This document shows positions 40,901-50,004 of a stretch of DNA of 64,000 nt, in pieces (the stretch's first letter is position 1; each line of letters starts with the position of its first letter). The stretch is from positions 1,116,001 to 1,180,000 of the forward strand of contig NZ_CP067136.1 of the NCBI RefSeq assembly GCF_028553785.1. Direction: 5' to 3'. This stretch comes from Paracoccus fistulariae. GTDB taxonomy: Bacteria; Pseudomonadota; Alphaproteobacteria; Rhodobacterales; Rhodobacteraceae. A model generated the notes under the pieces. It made no database searches, was not told the origin of the DNA, and saw nothing but the letters and a program-made list of their open reading frames with translations. Position numbers and translations under genes: made by a program.

Positions 40901-41449
40901 CTACTCAACGGTGAATTGCCACAAGGGCGAAAGGCTGCAAGAGGCCGCGCCCGCGCGCTGACCCGAAAACCGGCCCGACCACAGGCGATACTGTCCGGCG
41001 GGCAGCGGCGAGGATTGGCCCAATTGCTGCGCAATGTCCGTCGCCGCCACCCCGCCCGAGGCCGACAGCGATGCCGAGGCCGCGCCGCCTGCCGCCTGCA
41101 GCGGCAGATCCTGCCAGCCCGCACCGGTCCGGCGCTGCAATCGCGCCGCGCCAGCGGGCAGCGCGACACGGATGCCACCGCCCGCGCGATAGGCCGATGC
41201 CCGCAGATAGATCTTCCCCTGCGACTGCGATGCGGCGGTCAGCCGCGCGGGCGCATAGACATCCAGCCGGTAGCCATTGCAATCGCGCAGACCAATATGG
41301 GTCAGGCTGCGCCGTTCCGCCGCCAGCCCCGCCGCCGCGGCGCCGGTGCTTATCACGGTGCCGCTGCCCGGCAAGGGCTGCTGCGGCATCTCTGCCGCGC
41401 AACCGGCCAGCAGCATCAGCGTCAGCAGGGCCGCGCGGCGCAGGCTCAT
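40901..41449 (-). CDS. Lipoprotein of unknown function inside the leucine operon
   Basis: This 182-residue protein has a lipobox (MLLAGCAAE, lipid-modified Cys17). The mature part looks beta-rich, with two further cysteines (DCNGYRLDVY and ASCSLSP). I do not recognise a family. Its start overlaps the hmgL stop by four bases and its stop is 8 bases before the hydratase gene, so it is co-expressed with leucine catabolism. The reason is unclear; it may be a passenger. Confidence 0.7.
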   Translation of the reverse strand: MSLRRAALLTLMLLAGCAAEMPQQPLPGSGTVISTGAAAAGLAAERRSLTHIGLRDCNGYRLDVYAPARLTAASQSQGKIYLRASAYRAGGGIRVALPAGAARLQRRTGAGWQDLPLQAAGGAASASLSASGGVAATDIAQQLGQSSPLPAGQYRLWSGRFSGQRAGAASCSLSPLWQFTVE

Positions 41450-42303
41450 GCGCCCACCCGCATCGCGCGGGCCATATCGGCGGCCTTGTCGATCACCGCC
41501 ATGTCCAGCCCGGTCTGATACCCCTGCGAGGCCAGATAGGCGGCGACAGCCTCGGTGGCGACATTCCCCTTGGCGCCCGGCGCATAGGGACAGCCCCCCA
41601 GACCCCCGACCGCCGCATCGAAGACACGCAGACCGCGCGCCAGACTGGCCTCGATATTCTGCAACGCGCGGCCGCTGGTGTCGTGGTAGTGGCCGGCCAG
41701 TTGTCCGGCGGGCAGTTCCTGCAACACCGCCGACAGCATCGCATCGATGGTGTCCGGGCGGCCCTGCCCGATCGTATCGCCCAGACTGATTTCATAGCAC
41801 CCCATATCGCGCAGCGCCGCCGCGACGCGGGCGACATTTTCGGGCGGCGTCGGGCCGTCGAAGGGGCAATCCGTCACCACGCTGACATAGCCGCGCACCG
41901 GGATGCCATCGGCCCGCGCGGCCTCGGCCACAGGGGCCAGACGCTGCAGGCTTTCGGCGATGGTGGCGTTCAGATTGGCCTTGCTGAACCCTTCCGAGGC
42001 GCTGGCGAAGATCGCCACCTCATCCGCAGCGGCCTGTTTCGCGCCGTCATAGCCCTTCATATTCGGCGTCAGCACGGCATAGCTGATGCCCGGCACCCGC
42101 CGGATCCCGGCCATGACCTGCGCCGCATCCGCCATCTGCGGCACCCATTTCGGGCTGACAAAGCTGGTCACCTCGATCCGCCGGAACCCCGCCGTGGACA
42201 GCAGATCGACCAGAGCGATCTTTTCCCCGGCCGGGATCAGCCGCTTTTCATTCTGCAGACCGTCGCGCGGTCCCATCTCGAAGATTTCAACCGTCTCAGC
42301 CAT
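41446..42303 (-). CDS. hmgL: Hydroxymethylglutaryl-CoA lyase
   Basis: This 285-residue TIM-barrel protein opens with EIFEMGPRDGLQNE (metal and catalytic residues). EVTSFVSPKWVPQM, GHYHDTSGRALQN (metal His pair) and the signature loop GLGGCPYAPGAKGNVATE with the active-site cysteine follow. It cleaves HMG-CoA to acetyl-CoA and acetoacetate, ending leucine breakdown. The ATG at 42303 is chosen because it sits eight residues before the conserved start; an in-frame upstream ATG at 42330 would add nine residues. It overlaps the GST gene by 8 bases. Confidence 0.95.
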   Translation of the reverse strand: MAETVEIFEMGPRDGLQNEKRLIPAGEKIALVDLLSTAGFRRIEVTSFVSPKWVPQMADAAQVMAGIRRVPGISYAVLTPNMKGYDGAKQAAADEVAIFASASEGFSKANLNATIAESLQRLAPVAEAARADGIPVRGYVSVVTDCPFDGPTPPENVARVAAALRDMGCYEISLGDTIGQGRPDTIDAMLSAVLQELPAGQLAGHYHDTSGRALQNIEASLARGLRVFDAAVGGLGGCPYAPGAKGNVATEAVAAYLASQGYQTGLDMAVIDKAADMARAMRVGA

Positions 42304-42943
42304 CGGGAAGCTCGTAGAAATCGCGGGCATACATGCTGGCCCCGCCCCGCTCCATCGCGCGTTGATAGGCCGGTCGGGCCGTCATCCGGTCGCGATAGGC
42401 GGCAAAGGCGGGATAATCCGCAGCCGACAGAAAGCGGAACACGGCGTCGATATTGAAGCCCAGCATGCAATCGGCAGCGGAAAATTCCGACAGCAGCGTG
42501 TCAGAGGAGACCAGATGCCGGTCCAGTGCGCGGGCCGTCACCCCAAGCCGCTTGGTGTCCAGCTTCATCAGCGGCACCGAGCGGGCGCTTTCGGGACGCA
42601 GAAAGATATGCTGAATATTCAGCGCCTGCAGGATATTGCCCTGAGTTTCGGCAAAGCTGATCCATTCCAGAAAATCCGCGCGTTCGCCATTGCCCAAGGG
42701 CGGCGCCAGACGGCCTTCGCGTTCGGTCAGATATTGCACGATGGCCGCGGATTCGAAAATCGCCCGGCCGTCGATTTCCAGGGCGGGAATCCGACCCGCT
42801 GGCGACATCGCGATGAAATCGGCGCTGCGCAGCGAACCATCGGTCAGTGACCATTCCCGGATGTCATATTCCAGACCCAGCTCCTCCAGCAGCCACAGGA
42901 CTCGCACGGAACGCGAGCCGGGAACGTGATGCAGACGGATCAT
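42296..42943 (-). CDS. Glutathione S-transferase family protein
   Basis: This 215-residue protein has an N-terminal thioredoxin-like domain (MIRLHHVPGSRSVRVLWLLEELGLEY, ISPAGRIPALEIDG-like cis-Pro region, and IFESAAIVQYLTE for glutathione binding). A C-terminal helical domain follows. Ser10 or Ser12 near the start could activate glutathione. The substrate is unknown. It overlaps the mccA stop by 4 bases and hmgL by 8, so it is integral to the leucine operon transcript. Confidence 0.88.
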   Translation of the reverse strand: MIRLHHVPGSRSVRVLWLLEELGLEYDIREWSLTDGSLRSADFIAMSPAGRIPALEIDGRAIFESAAIVQYLTEREGRLAPPLGNGERADFLEWISFAETQGNILQALNIQHIFLRPESARSVPLMKLDTKRLGVTARALDRHLVSSDTLLSEFSAADCMLGFNIDAVFRFLSAADYPAFAAYRDRMTARPAYQRAMERGGASMYARDFYELPDG

Positions 42944-44868
42944 TCCTCGACCTCCTCAAGCCGGATCAGCGGGGCGCCAGCCTCGACCTGATCTCCGGGA
43001 CCGGCCAGAATTTCGGCGACGACACCGTCGCGGGCGGCGGTCAGGCTATGTTCCATTTTCATCGCCTCAAGCACGGCCAGCCTGTCGCCCGCCTTGACCT
43101 CCTGACCGGCCTTCACGTGAACCGCCTTGACCAGGCCGGGCATGGGCGACAGCGTCAGCGCATCGCCCCCCGCGGCCGAGGCATCCCGATCCAGCGGATC
43201 GCGCGGCACCAGATGCACGGTGCGACCGCCAAAGACGCTGACACCCGCGTCATGGCTGACGATGCGGTTGCGGCGCAGCGCGCCATCGACCCACCAGCGA
43301 TCGCCCTGCCAGCGCACCTCATGGCTTTCATCCTCCATGGTGACCCGCGCCGCGCCCGGTCCCAGCACTTCCAGCACCGCCTCGCCGCCGTCCCAGGCGA
43401 TGGTGCGGCGAAGCGGCTGCCACAGCGTCGCCCCGCCCTTCACATCGGGATCCGCCAATCCGGCCAACCCGATCACGGCCAGCGCGCGCGCGGCGCCTTC
43501 GGCTTCGGATGAGGCGATGAGATCGTCCAGATCGCGTTCGATCAGGCCGGTATCGACCTCGCCTTTGCGAAAGCCCTCATGCCGGGTCAGCGCGATCAGG
43601 AAGTCCAGATTGGTCACGGATCCGGCGACCTCGGTATCGACCAGCGCGGTTTCCAGCGCGCGCAGGGCGATGGCACGGGTCGGGCCGTGGGTCACAACCT
43701 TGGCGATCATCGGGTCATACCAGGGGCTGATCACGTCGCCCTGCCGGACACCGGTTTCGATCCGCGCGCCCTCTGGGAAATGCAGGTGCGCCAGCGTTCC
43801 GGTGGCGGGCAAAAACCCTGCGGGCACATCCTCGGCATAAAGCCGGGCCTCAAAGGAGTGGCCGTTGATCTGAAGGTCTTCCTGGCGCGCGGGCAGTGGC
43901 TCTCCGCTGGCGACACGAAGCTGCCATTCGACCAGATCGACACCGGTAATGGCCTCGGTCACCGGATGTTCGACCTGCAACCGGGTGTTCATCTCCATGA
44001 ACCAGAAGCCGTCGGGACGCAGTCCGTCAGATCCATCGACGATGAATTCGATGGTGCCCGCGCCCTTGTAGCCGATCGCCTCGGCTGCGCGCACGGCGGC
44101 GGCGCCCATGATCTTGCGCATCTCTTCGGTCATGCCGGGGGCCGGGGCTTCCTCGATCACCTTCTGATGGCGGCGCTGCAGCGAACAGTCGCGTTCGAAC
44201 AGATAGACGGCGCGGCTGCCATCGCCAAAGACCTGAACTTCGATATGACGCGGCTGCAGGATATATTTCTCGATCAGCACGGCAGGATTGCCGAATGCGT
44301 TCCGCGCCTCGGATTGCGCCGAGGCCAGCGCATCGGCGAAATCCTTTGGATCGTCGACCCGCCGCATCCCCTTGCCGCCGCCCCCCGCAACAGCCTTGAT
44401 CAGAACCGGATAGCCGATGCTGTCAGCCTGACGGGAAAGATGATCGGGATCCTGATCCTCGCCATGATAGCCGGGTACCACGGGGACGCCCGCCTCTTCC
44501 ATCAGCGCCTTGGCCGCATCTTTCAGCCCCATGGCGCGGATCGCACTGGCCGAGGGGCCGATAAAGGTTAACCCGGCCGCCTCGACCGCATCGACGAAAT
44601 CGGGATTTTCCGAAAGGAAGCCATAGCCGGGATGGATCGCCTGAGCACCCGTGTCCAAGGCCGCCTGTATAATCGCATCGCCGCGCAGATAGCTGTCAGC
44701 CGGGGCAGGCCCGCCCAGATGCACGGCCTGATCGGCCATGGCCACATGTCGCGCGCCGCGATCGGCATCTGAGTAGACGGCAACCGTCGCCACCCCCATG
44801 CGGCGGCAGCTGTCAATGACACGGCAGGCGATCTCGCCCCGGTTGGCGATCAGGATCTTGGAGAACAT
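42940..44868 (-). CDS. mccA: Methylcrotonyl-CoA carboxylase alpha subunit (biotin carboxylase + biotin carrier)
   Basis: This 642-residue protein has a biotin carboxylase domain: KILIANRGEIACR, the glycine-rich ATP loop AGGGGKGMRRV, and EMNTRLQVEHPVTE. A linker domain and a C-terminal biotinyl domain with biotin-accepting Lys604 in EAMKMEHS follow. It carboxylates biotin for transfer by MccB, turning 3-methylcrotonyl-CoA into 3-methylglutaconyl-CoA. Propionyl- and geranyl-CoA carboxylases look similar, but the neighbours ivd, hmgL and mccB decide for leucine breakdown. Confidence 0.94.
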   Translation of the reverse strand: MFSKILIANRGEIACRVIDSCRRMGVATVAVYSDADRGARHVAMADQAVHLGGPAPADSYLRGDAIIQAALDTGAQAIHPGYGFLSENPDFVDAVEAAGLTFIGPSASAIRAMGLKDAAKALMEEAGVPVVPGYHGEDQDPDHLSRQADSIGYPVLIKAVAGGGGKGMRRVDDPKDFADALASAQSEARNAFGNPAVLIEKYILQPRHIEVQVFGDGSRAVYLFERDCSLQRRHQKVIEEAPAPGMTEEMRKIMGAAAVRAAEAIGYKGAGTIEFIVDGSDGLRPDGFWFMEMNTRLQVEHPVTEAITGVDLVEWQLRVASGEPLPARQEDLQINGHSFEARLYAEDVPAGFLPATGTLAHLHFPEGARIETGVRQGDVISPWYDPMIAKVVTHGPTRAIALRALETALVDTEVAGSVTNLDFLIALTRHEGFRKGEVDTGLIERDLDDLIASSEAEGAARALAVIGLAGLADPDVKGGATLWQPLRRTIAWDGGEAVLEVLGPGAARVTMEDESHEVRWQGDRWWVDGALRRNRIVSHDAGVSVFGGRTVHLVPRDPLDRDASAAGGDALTLSPMPGLVKAVHVKAGQEVKAGDRLAVLEAMKMEHSLTAARDGVVAEILAGPGDQVEAGAPLIRLEEVEE

Positions 44869-44889
44869 GGCAAGTCCTTGGCTTTGAGG

Positions 44890-44948
44890 CAGGCGCCGGG
44901 GGCTTTGCGCCCCCGGACCCCCGCAGGATATTTATGCACAAAAGAGAG
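44890..44948. repeat. GC-rich hairpin repeat of Rhodobacteraceae type
   Basis: CCGGGGGC-TTTGC-GCCCCCGG at 44896-44916 is a perfect 8-bp stem, followed by ACCCCCGCAGGATATTTATGCACAAA. I recognise this composite (a GGGGGC hairpin, then GGACCCCCGCAGGATATTT) as a very common intergenic repeat in Rhodobacteraceae genomes. It sits between the macrodomain gene and mccA and may end or attenuate transcription inside the operon. Confidence 0.65.
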
Positions 44949-44950
44949 GA

Positions 44951-45436
44951 TCATCCGAGCGCCTCTGTCAGACATCCTGCCGTTTCCGGGTCAAACGCGA
45001 CGAGGGTGACGTGCAGCGGTCCCTGATGCTCGCGAATGGTGTCGACGGCGATTCTTGCCGCGCGGTCAGGTGGAAACCCGTAGACGCCGGTTGAAATGGC
45101 AGGAAAGGCGATGGTGTATAGGCCGTATTCGCGGGCGAGTGACAGGCTGTTTCGGTAGGCAGATGCCAGCAGGTCTTCTTCGCTGTGATCGCCGCCTTTC
45201 CACACCGGCCCAACCGCATGGATGACATGGCGCGCGGCAAGTCGGTGGCCGCCGGTGATCTTTGCCTTGCCGGTCTGACAGCCGCCGAGGGCACGGCATT
45301 CTTCCAGCAGATCCGGACCCGCGGCACGATGAATCGCGCCGTCCACGCCGCCGCCACCAAGCAGAGATCTGTTCGCGGCGTTGACAATCGCATCGACATT
45401 CAGCGTCGTGATATCACCCTGCCAGACACGGATCAC
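44951..45436 (-). CDS. Macrodomain protein, O-acetyl-ADP-ribose deacetylase (YmdB-like)
   Basis: This 161-residue protein is a single macrodomain. It shows [37 protein letters not shown] (the ADP-ribose-binding Asp, Asn and Gly loops) and [12 protein letters not shown] (second phosphate loop). YmdB-type members hydrolyse O-acetyl-ADP-ribose from sirtuins and can remove ADP-ribose from acidic residues. It starts with GTG overlapping the upstream TGA (GTGA), so it is coupled to the ASCH gene. Both sit between mccB and mccA in the leucine operon, which is an unusual place. Confidence 0.93.
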   Translation of the reverse strand: MIRVWQGDITTLNVDAIVNAANRSLLGGGGVDGAIHRAAGPDLLEECRALGGCQTGKAKITGGHRLAARHVIHAVGPVWKGGDHSEEDLLASAYRNSLSLAREYGLYTIAFPAISTGVYGFPPDRAARIAVDTIREHQGPLHVTLVAFDPETAGCLTEALG

Positions 45437-45849
45437 CGATAGTCCTCCACCATACGAAACCGCTCGCATACCAGCATCATATCGGGGCTGTAGCCGCCGT
45501 TGCGGGTGAAGAAAGCGATATGGGCGTCGCGCCAGGCACGGTAATCCCCCTGGCCTTCGGCTTCGGCAAATTCGGTCGACACGTCGTCGAAACGGCAGAC
45601 CGTGACCTCTGTCGTCTCGATCATCAGCGCAGGTTTGCCATCCCAATCCAGAGCGATGTCCCGGCGCCCCACTTCTGGCAGCGGATCATCCTCTGCTTCA
45701 TACTCACGCAATGCGCCGCAGCTTGCCGTCTTGCGCCCGTCGCGCACCAGCGCAAGAATCCGGTCACACAGCGCGCGGCTGTCACCGAAGGTGAAGCGAA
45801 CCGGCCCTTTCTTCTTTGCCGAAATATCCCCGCCGGAGGCACCCGCCAT
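45433..45849 (-). CDS. ASCH domain protein (YhfF-like)
   Basis: This 138-residue protein has the ASCH (PUA-like) pattern: [33 protein letters not shown] with the family's conserved basic residue followed by Thr, then [28 protein letters not shown], and the closing [18 protein letters not shown] proteins are thought to bind RNA or nucleosides, and a small relative (YqfB) hydrolyses N4-acetylcytidine. The ATG at 45849 has a GAGGGTGG ribosome site, 8 bases after the mccB stop. It shares four bases with the macrodomain gene. Confidence 0.85.
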   Translation of the reverse strand: MAGASGGDISAKKKGPVRFTFGDSRALCDRILALVRDGRKTASCGALREYEAEDDPLPEVGRRDIALDWDGKPALMIETTEVTVCRFDDVSTEFAEAEGQGDYRAWRDAHIAFFTRNGGYSPDMMLVCERFRMVEDYR

Positions 45850-45857
45850 ATCCACCC

Positions 45858-47462
45858 TCACATCCGGAAGATGCCGAAGCGCGTCGGCTGGATGGGCGCG
45901 TTCAACGACGCGCGCAGTGACAGCGACAGAATCTCGCGGGTCTTGCGCGGGTCGATGATGCCATCGTCCCAAAGCCGCGCCGACGCATAAAGCGGATGCG
46001 ACTGGCGCTCGAACATCTCGATGGTGGGGCGCTTGAACTCGGCCTCTTCCTCGGCCGACCAACTGCCGCCCGATCGCTCGATCCCGTCCCGGCGGACCGT
46101 GGCCAACACGCCCGCGGCCTGCTCTCCGCCCATGACCGAGATCCGGCTGTTGGGCCACGTCCACAGAAAGCGCGGGCTGTAGGCCCGGCCCGACATGCCG
46201 TAATTGCCCGCACCGAAGGATCCGCCGACCAGCATGGTGATCTTGGGCACATTGGTCGTCGCCACTGCCGTCACCATCTTGGCGCCGTGACGGGCGATGC
46301 CCTCATTCTCATATTTGCGCCCGACCATGAATCCCGTGACATTCTGCAGGAAAATCAGCGGGATGTTCCGCATGGAACACAGTTCGATGAAATGCGCGCC
46401 CTTCTGCGCGGCTTCCGAGAAGATCACGCCGTTATTGGCGACGATGCCAACCGGGCAGCCCTCGATATGGGCGAATCCTGTGACCAGCGTTTCGCCGAAG
46501 CGCGCCTTGAATTCGTCGAAGCGGCTGCCATCGACCACGCGGGCAATGATCTCGCGGATATCATAGGGGGTGCGCAGATCTGCGGGGACGACGCCCAGAA
46601 TCTCGTCGGGATCGTAAAGCGGGGCCTCGGGCGTTTGCCATTCCACCGTGCCCGGCAGGCTTCGGTTCAGGTTGGCGACCGATTGCCGTGCCAGCGCCAA
46701 TGCGTGGGCGTCATCCTCGGCCAGATAATCGGCCACGCCCGACAGCCGCGTGTGGACATCGCCGCCGCCCAGATCCTCGGCGGTGACGACCTCTCCTGTC
46801 GCGGCCTTGACCAGCGGCGGACCCGCCAGAAAGATCGTGCCCTGATCGCGGACGATGATCGTCACATCGGACATGGCGGGGACATAGGCCCCACCCGCCG
46901 TGCAGGACCCCATCACCACAGCAATCTGGGCGATCCCTTTCGAGGACATGCGCGCCTGATTATAGAAGATCCGCCCGAAATGATCGCGGTCGGGAAAGAC
47001 CTCGTCCTGATTGGGCAGGTTGGCACCGCCGCTATCGACCAGATAGATGCAGGGCAGATGGCACTCTTCCGCGATCTCTTGCGCGCGAAGGTGCTTTTTC
47101 ACCGTCATCGGGTAATAGGTGCCGCCCTTGACCGTCGCATCATTGGCGACGACCATGACATCCTGCCCATGCACGCGGCCGATCCCCGCGATGACGCCCG
47201 CGCCGGGCGCTGCGCCGTCATACATGCCATGGGCCGCCGTCGCGCCGATTTCCAGAAAGGCAGAGCCAGGATCCAGCAGGTTGGCGACGCGCTCTCTCGG
47301 GGGCATCTTGCCGCGACTGACGTGACGATCCATCGCCCTGGGACCGCCACCCGCAACGGCGGCCTCGGCCGCGTCGCGCGCGGTGGCCAGCAGGGCCAGA
47401 TGCGCCTCTCGGTTGCTGCGGAACGCATCGGAATTGGTCAGGGCCTGCGATTTCAGCTTCAT
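45858..47462 (-). CDS. mccB: Methylcrotonyl-CoA carboxylase beta subunit (carboxyltransferase)
   Basis: This 534-residue protein is a two-lobed acyl-CoA carboxyltransferase. N-lobe segments are [38 protein letters not shown] and [14 protein letters not shown]-lobe segments are [42 protein letters not shown] and [16 protein letters not shown]. The [14 protein letters not shown] phrase is typical of MccB rather than PccB. It transfers CO2 from biotin on MccA to 3-methylcrotonyl-CoA. It is separated from mccA by the ASCH and macrodomain genes. Confidence 0.95.
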   Translation of the reverse strand: MKLKSQALTNSDAFRSNREAHLALLATARDAAEAAVAGGGPRAMDRHVSRGKMPPRERVANLLDPGSAFLEIGATAAHGMYDGAAPGAGVIAGIGRVHGQDVMVVANDATVKGGTYYPMTVKKHLRAQEIAEECHLPCIYLVDSGGANLPNQDEVFPDRDHFGRIFYNQARMSSKGIAQIAVVMGSCTAGGAYVPAMSDVTIIVRDQGTIFLAGPPLVKAATGEVVTAEDLGGGDVHTRLSGVADYLAEDDAHALALARQSVANLNRSLPGTVEWQTPEAPLYDPDEILGVVPADLRTPYDIREIIARVVDGSRFDEFKARFGETLVTGFAHIEGCPVGIVANNGVIFSEAAQKGAHFIELCSMRNIPLIFLQNVTGFMVGRKYENEGIARHGAKMVTAVATTNVPKITMLVGGSFGAGNYGMSGRAYSPRFLWTWPNSRISVMGGEQAAGVLATVRRDGIERSGGSWSAEEEAEFKRPTIEMFERQSHPLYASARLWDDGIIDPRKTREILSLSLRASLNAPIQPTRFGIFRM

Positions 47463-47556
47463 CTGGGTCTTCCCGCATGGTCAATGTTCAGGACGCGGGT
47501 CGCGCCCGCGACCGGCATCAGGTTGGAACAAGGGGATATGCTGGCCGCCATCGCCA

Positions 47557-48087
47557 TCAGCCCCCCTGATCGTTCCGCGTATATTGCTGCAGCCAGAAGA
47601 CCTGATCGGCCGTCAGGCGCAGCATGCAATTGGCCGAGGCCGGGCCGCCCCCCGTGCCGCCGCCCCAGCGGCTGCGTTCGAACTGGCAGGCAGCGTCGCG
47701 ATAGGCGATCCAGTTTCGCTGCATCTCGCGCAGATAGGGCACCTGCTTTTCCGCCGCCGAGCCAAGGTCGGCCATCTCCTGATCCATCTTTTCGGCATCC
47801 GACAGGACGGACTGATAGGTCTGGTTCAGCCTGCGATCCCAGAACTGGTATTCGCTGTTGACGCATTCGGACATGCCGACCGTCGTATAGCCCCCCGGCA
47901 GATCCATGCAGGCATCCGAGGCCAGCCCGACGCAGCTTTGCCATTGCGGATCGTCGCCCTGATCCTGGCGCAGACCGGCATTCTCCAGACAGATGTCCGT
48001 GACCTCTGTATCGGCAACCATAGCGCCGTCCTGCGCAAAGGCAGGGGCGGCGGCGAAGATGATCATCAGGCAGGCGGCGCGGATCAT
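47557..48087 (-). CDS. LprI-like (DUF1311) secreted protein
   Basis: This 176-residue protein has a signal peptide (cleaved at PAFAQD). The mature part has six cysteines and the DUF1311/LprI pattern NSEYQFWDRRLNQTYQSVLS...LREMQRNWIAYRDAACQFE. LprI of mycobacteria inhibits lysozyme; most bacterial members are untested. Its start overlaps the upstream flavoprotein stop by four bases. It lies in the leucine operon between ivd and mccB with no obvious metabolic role. Confidence 0.85.
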   Translation of the reverse strand: MIRAACLMIIFAAAPAFAQDGAMVADTEVTDICLENAGLRQDQGDDPQWQSCVGLASDACMDLPGGYTTVGMSECVNSEYQFWDRRLNQTYQSVLSDAEKMDQEMADLGSAAEKQVPYLREMQRNWIAYRDAACQFERSRWGGGTGGGPASANCMLRLTADQVFWLQQYTRNDQGG

Positions 48088-48794
48088 GTGTCGTCCCCCG
48101 GAAGGCGGAAGCCGAACCGCTCGCCCGATTTGAAGGCGGTGCGGTCATTGCCCTGCGCGGGAATACCCGGCTTCAGCATCCGGGCCAGATGCATCAGGTT
48201 CCAGCACATGATCGTCGTGTTGCGGCGGGTGAAATCATTGTCAAAGCCGACCCGCCCGCCCTGCGGCAGAGGATCGCCAAAACTCGGCCCCGGCCCGGCC
48301 TCGCCAATCCAGCCGCAATCGGCCTGTGGCGGGATGGTATAGCCCAGATGGTTCAGCGCGAAACTCAGCGTCATTGCGGTATGCTTGATGCCGTCTTCAT
48401 TGCCGGTGATCACGCAGCCGCCGACCTTGCCGTAATAGATCGACTGGCCCTTGTCGTTCAGCATCCCGGACATGGCATAAAGCCGTTCGATCAGGATTCG
48501 GCAGACGCTGCTTTCCTCGCCCAGCCACAGGGGCGTTCCGATCACCAGAATATCGGCCTCGCGCAACTTGGGCCACAGCAGGTCCGGCCAGTCGTCCCGA
48601 TCCCAGCCATGTTCGCGCATGTCGGGATAGATGCCGGGGGGCACCTGATGGTCCAGAAGGTGCAGATGCTCCACCGCCACGCCCTGCCCCGCCATCAGAT
48701 CACCCGCAGCCGTCAGCAGGACCTGCGTATGACTGTCATCGCTGCGCTTTTGCAGCGAGGTATTGATGAACAGGGCTGTCAGCGTATCGGTCAT
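48084..48794 (-). CDS. Flavodoxin/NAD(P)H-dependent FMN reductase family protein
   Basis: This 236-residue protein has a flavodoxin-like fold. Strand TALFINTSLQKRSDDSHT supplies the FMN-phosphate loop, and ADILVIGTPLWLGEESSVCRILIERL and GGCVITGNEDGIKHTAMTL complete the FMN site. It is probably a quinone or FMN reductase, or a flavin carrier. It follows ivd by 13 bases on the same strand, so it is co-transcribed. The natural electron acceptor of IVD is ETF, and no link with this protein is established. Confidence 0.8.
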   Translation of the reverse strand: MTDTLTALFINTSLQKRSDDSHTQVLLTAAGDLMAGQGVAVEHLHLLDHQVPPGIYPDMREHGWDRDDWPDLLWPKLREADILVIGTPLWLGEESSVCRILIERLYAMSGMLNDKGQSIYYGKVGGCVITGNEDGIKHTAMTLSFALNHLGYTIPPQADCGWIGEAGPGPSFGDPLPQGGRVGFDNDFTRRNTTIMCWNLMHLARMLKPGIPAQGNDRTAFKSGERFGFRLPGDDT

Positions 48795-48807
48795 GCTGTC
48801 ACCGTGC

Positions 48808-49968
48808 TCAGACCTTGGCCATCAATTCGCGGCCAATCAGCATGCGGCGGATCTCGCTGGTGCCGGCGCCGATCTCCATCAGCTTGGCATCGCGGAACAG
48901 ACGGCTGACCACGCTGTCATTCAGGAAGCCCGCCCCACCAAGCGCCTGCACCGCCTGATGCGCCTGCACCATGGCCTGTTCGCTGGCGTAAAGCACCGCG
49001 CCGGCCGCATCCTGCCGCGTGACCTTGCCCGCGTCGCAGGCCTTGGCGACCTCATAGACATAGGCGCGGGCGGTGTTCAGCGCGACATACATATCGGCGA
49101 TCTTGCCCTGCATCAGTTGGAAGGATCCGATGGGCTGGCCGAACTGCTTGCGTTCGGTCACATAGGGCATGACCTCATCCAGACAGGCGGCCATGATGCC
49201 GGTGCCGATGCCCGACAGGACAAGGCGTTCGTAATCCAGCCCCGACATCAGCACGCGCACGCCGCGGCCTTCCTCTCCCAGAACATTCTCGAACGGAATC
49301 TCGCAATTCTCGAAGATCAACTCGCCCGTGTTCGAGCCGCGCATCCCCAGCTTGTCGAAATGGGGCGAGGTCGAAAAACCGTCCATGCCACGTTCGACGA
49401 TAAAGGCGGTGATGCCCTTGCTGCCCGCCTCGGGGTCGGTCTTGGCATAGACCACCAGAGTCTGTGCGTCGGGCGCATTGGTGATCCAGTATTTGTTGCC
49501 GTTCAGCACATAGCGGTCATTCTTCTTTTCCGCCCGCAGCTTCATGCTGACGACATCGCTGCCCGCCCCTTCCTCGGACATGGCCAGCGCGCCGACGGCC
49601 TGACCGCTGCACAGGCCCGGCAGGTATTTTTCCTTCTGCGCATCGCTGCCGTTCAGCTTGATCTGATTGACGCAGAGATTCGAATGCGCGCCATAGGACA
49701 GGCTGACGCTGGCGCTGGCGCGGGCCAGTTCCTCGGTCGCGATGACATGGGCCAGATAGCCCATGCCCGAGCCGCCATATTCCTCGGGGACAGTGATGCC
49801 CAGCAGGCCAAGCTCGCCCATCTCGGGCCACAGATCATTGGGGAATTCATTGCTTTGATCGACCTCTGCCGCGATCGGCTTGACGCGGTCCTGCGCCCAG
49901 CGATGCACCATATCGCGCAGAGCGTTGACGTCTTCGCCCAGATCGAACTCCATACCCTGCGTGAACAT
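48808..49968 (-). CDS. ivd: Isovaleryl-CoA dehydrogenase
   Basis: This 386-residue acyl-CoA dehydrogenase carries the isovaleryl-type hallmarks: [14 protein letters not shown], the catalytic Glu in [14 protein letters not shown], and [10 protein letters not shown] where the usual C-terminal catalytic Glu is replaced. It oxidises isovaleryl-CoA to 3-methylcrotonyl-CoA and passes electrons to ETF. The ATG at 49968 has a GGAGGAGG ribosome site 7 bases away and is preferred over the GTG at 49974. It is the first gene of the operon. A perfect dyad, TGAAC-GCTT-GTTCA, 23 bases upstream is probably an operator. Confidence 0.95.
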   Translation of the reverse strand: MFTQGMEFDLGEDVNALRDMVHRWAQDRVKPIAAEVDQSNEFPNDLWPEMGELGLLGITVPEEYGGSGMGYLAHVIATEELARASASVSLSYGAHSNLCVNQIKLNGSDAQKEKYLPGLCSGQAVGALAMSEEGAGSDVVSMKLRAEKKNDRYVLNGNKYWITNAPDAQTLVVYAKTDPEAGSKGITAFIVERGMDGFSTSPHFDKLGMRGSNTGELIFENCEIPFENVLGEEGRGVRVLMSGLDYERLVLSGIGTGIMAACLDEVMPYVTERKQFGQPIGSFQLMQGKIADMYVALNTARAYVYEVAKACDAGKVTRQDAAGAVLYASEQAMVQAHQAVQALGGAGFLNDSVVSRLFRDAKLMEIGAGTSEIRRMLIGRELMAKV

Positions 49969-49990
49969 GAGCACCCTCCTCCAGATTTAT

Positions 49991-50004
49991 TGAACGCTTG
50001 TTCA
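49991..50004. promoter_or_regulatory. Palindromic operator candidate upstream of ivd
   Basis: TGAAC-GCTT-GTTCA is a perfect 5-bp inverted repeat with a 4-base centre, 23 bases before the ivd ATG and therefore in promoter position. Dyads of this size and form are typical TetR-type operators of acyl-CoA catabolism genes. No regulator gene is adjacent. Confidence 0.55.
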
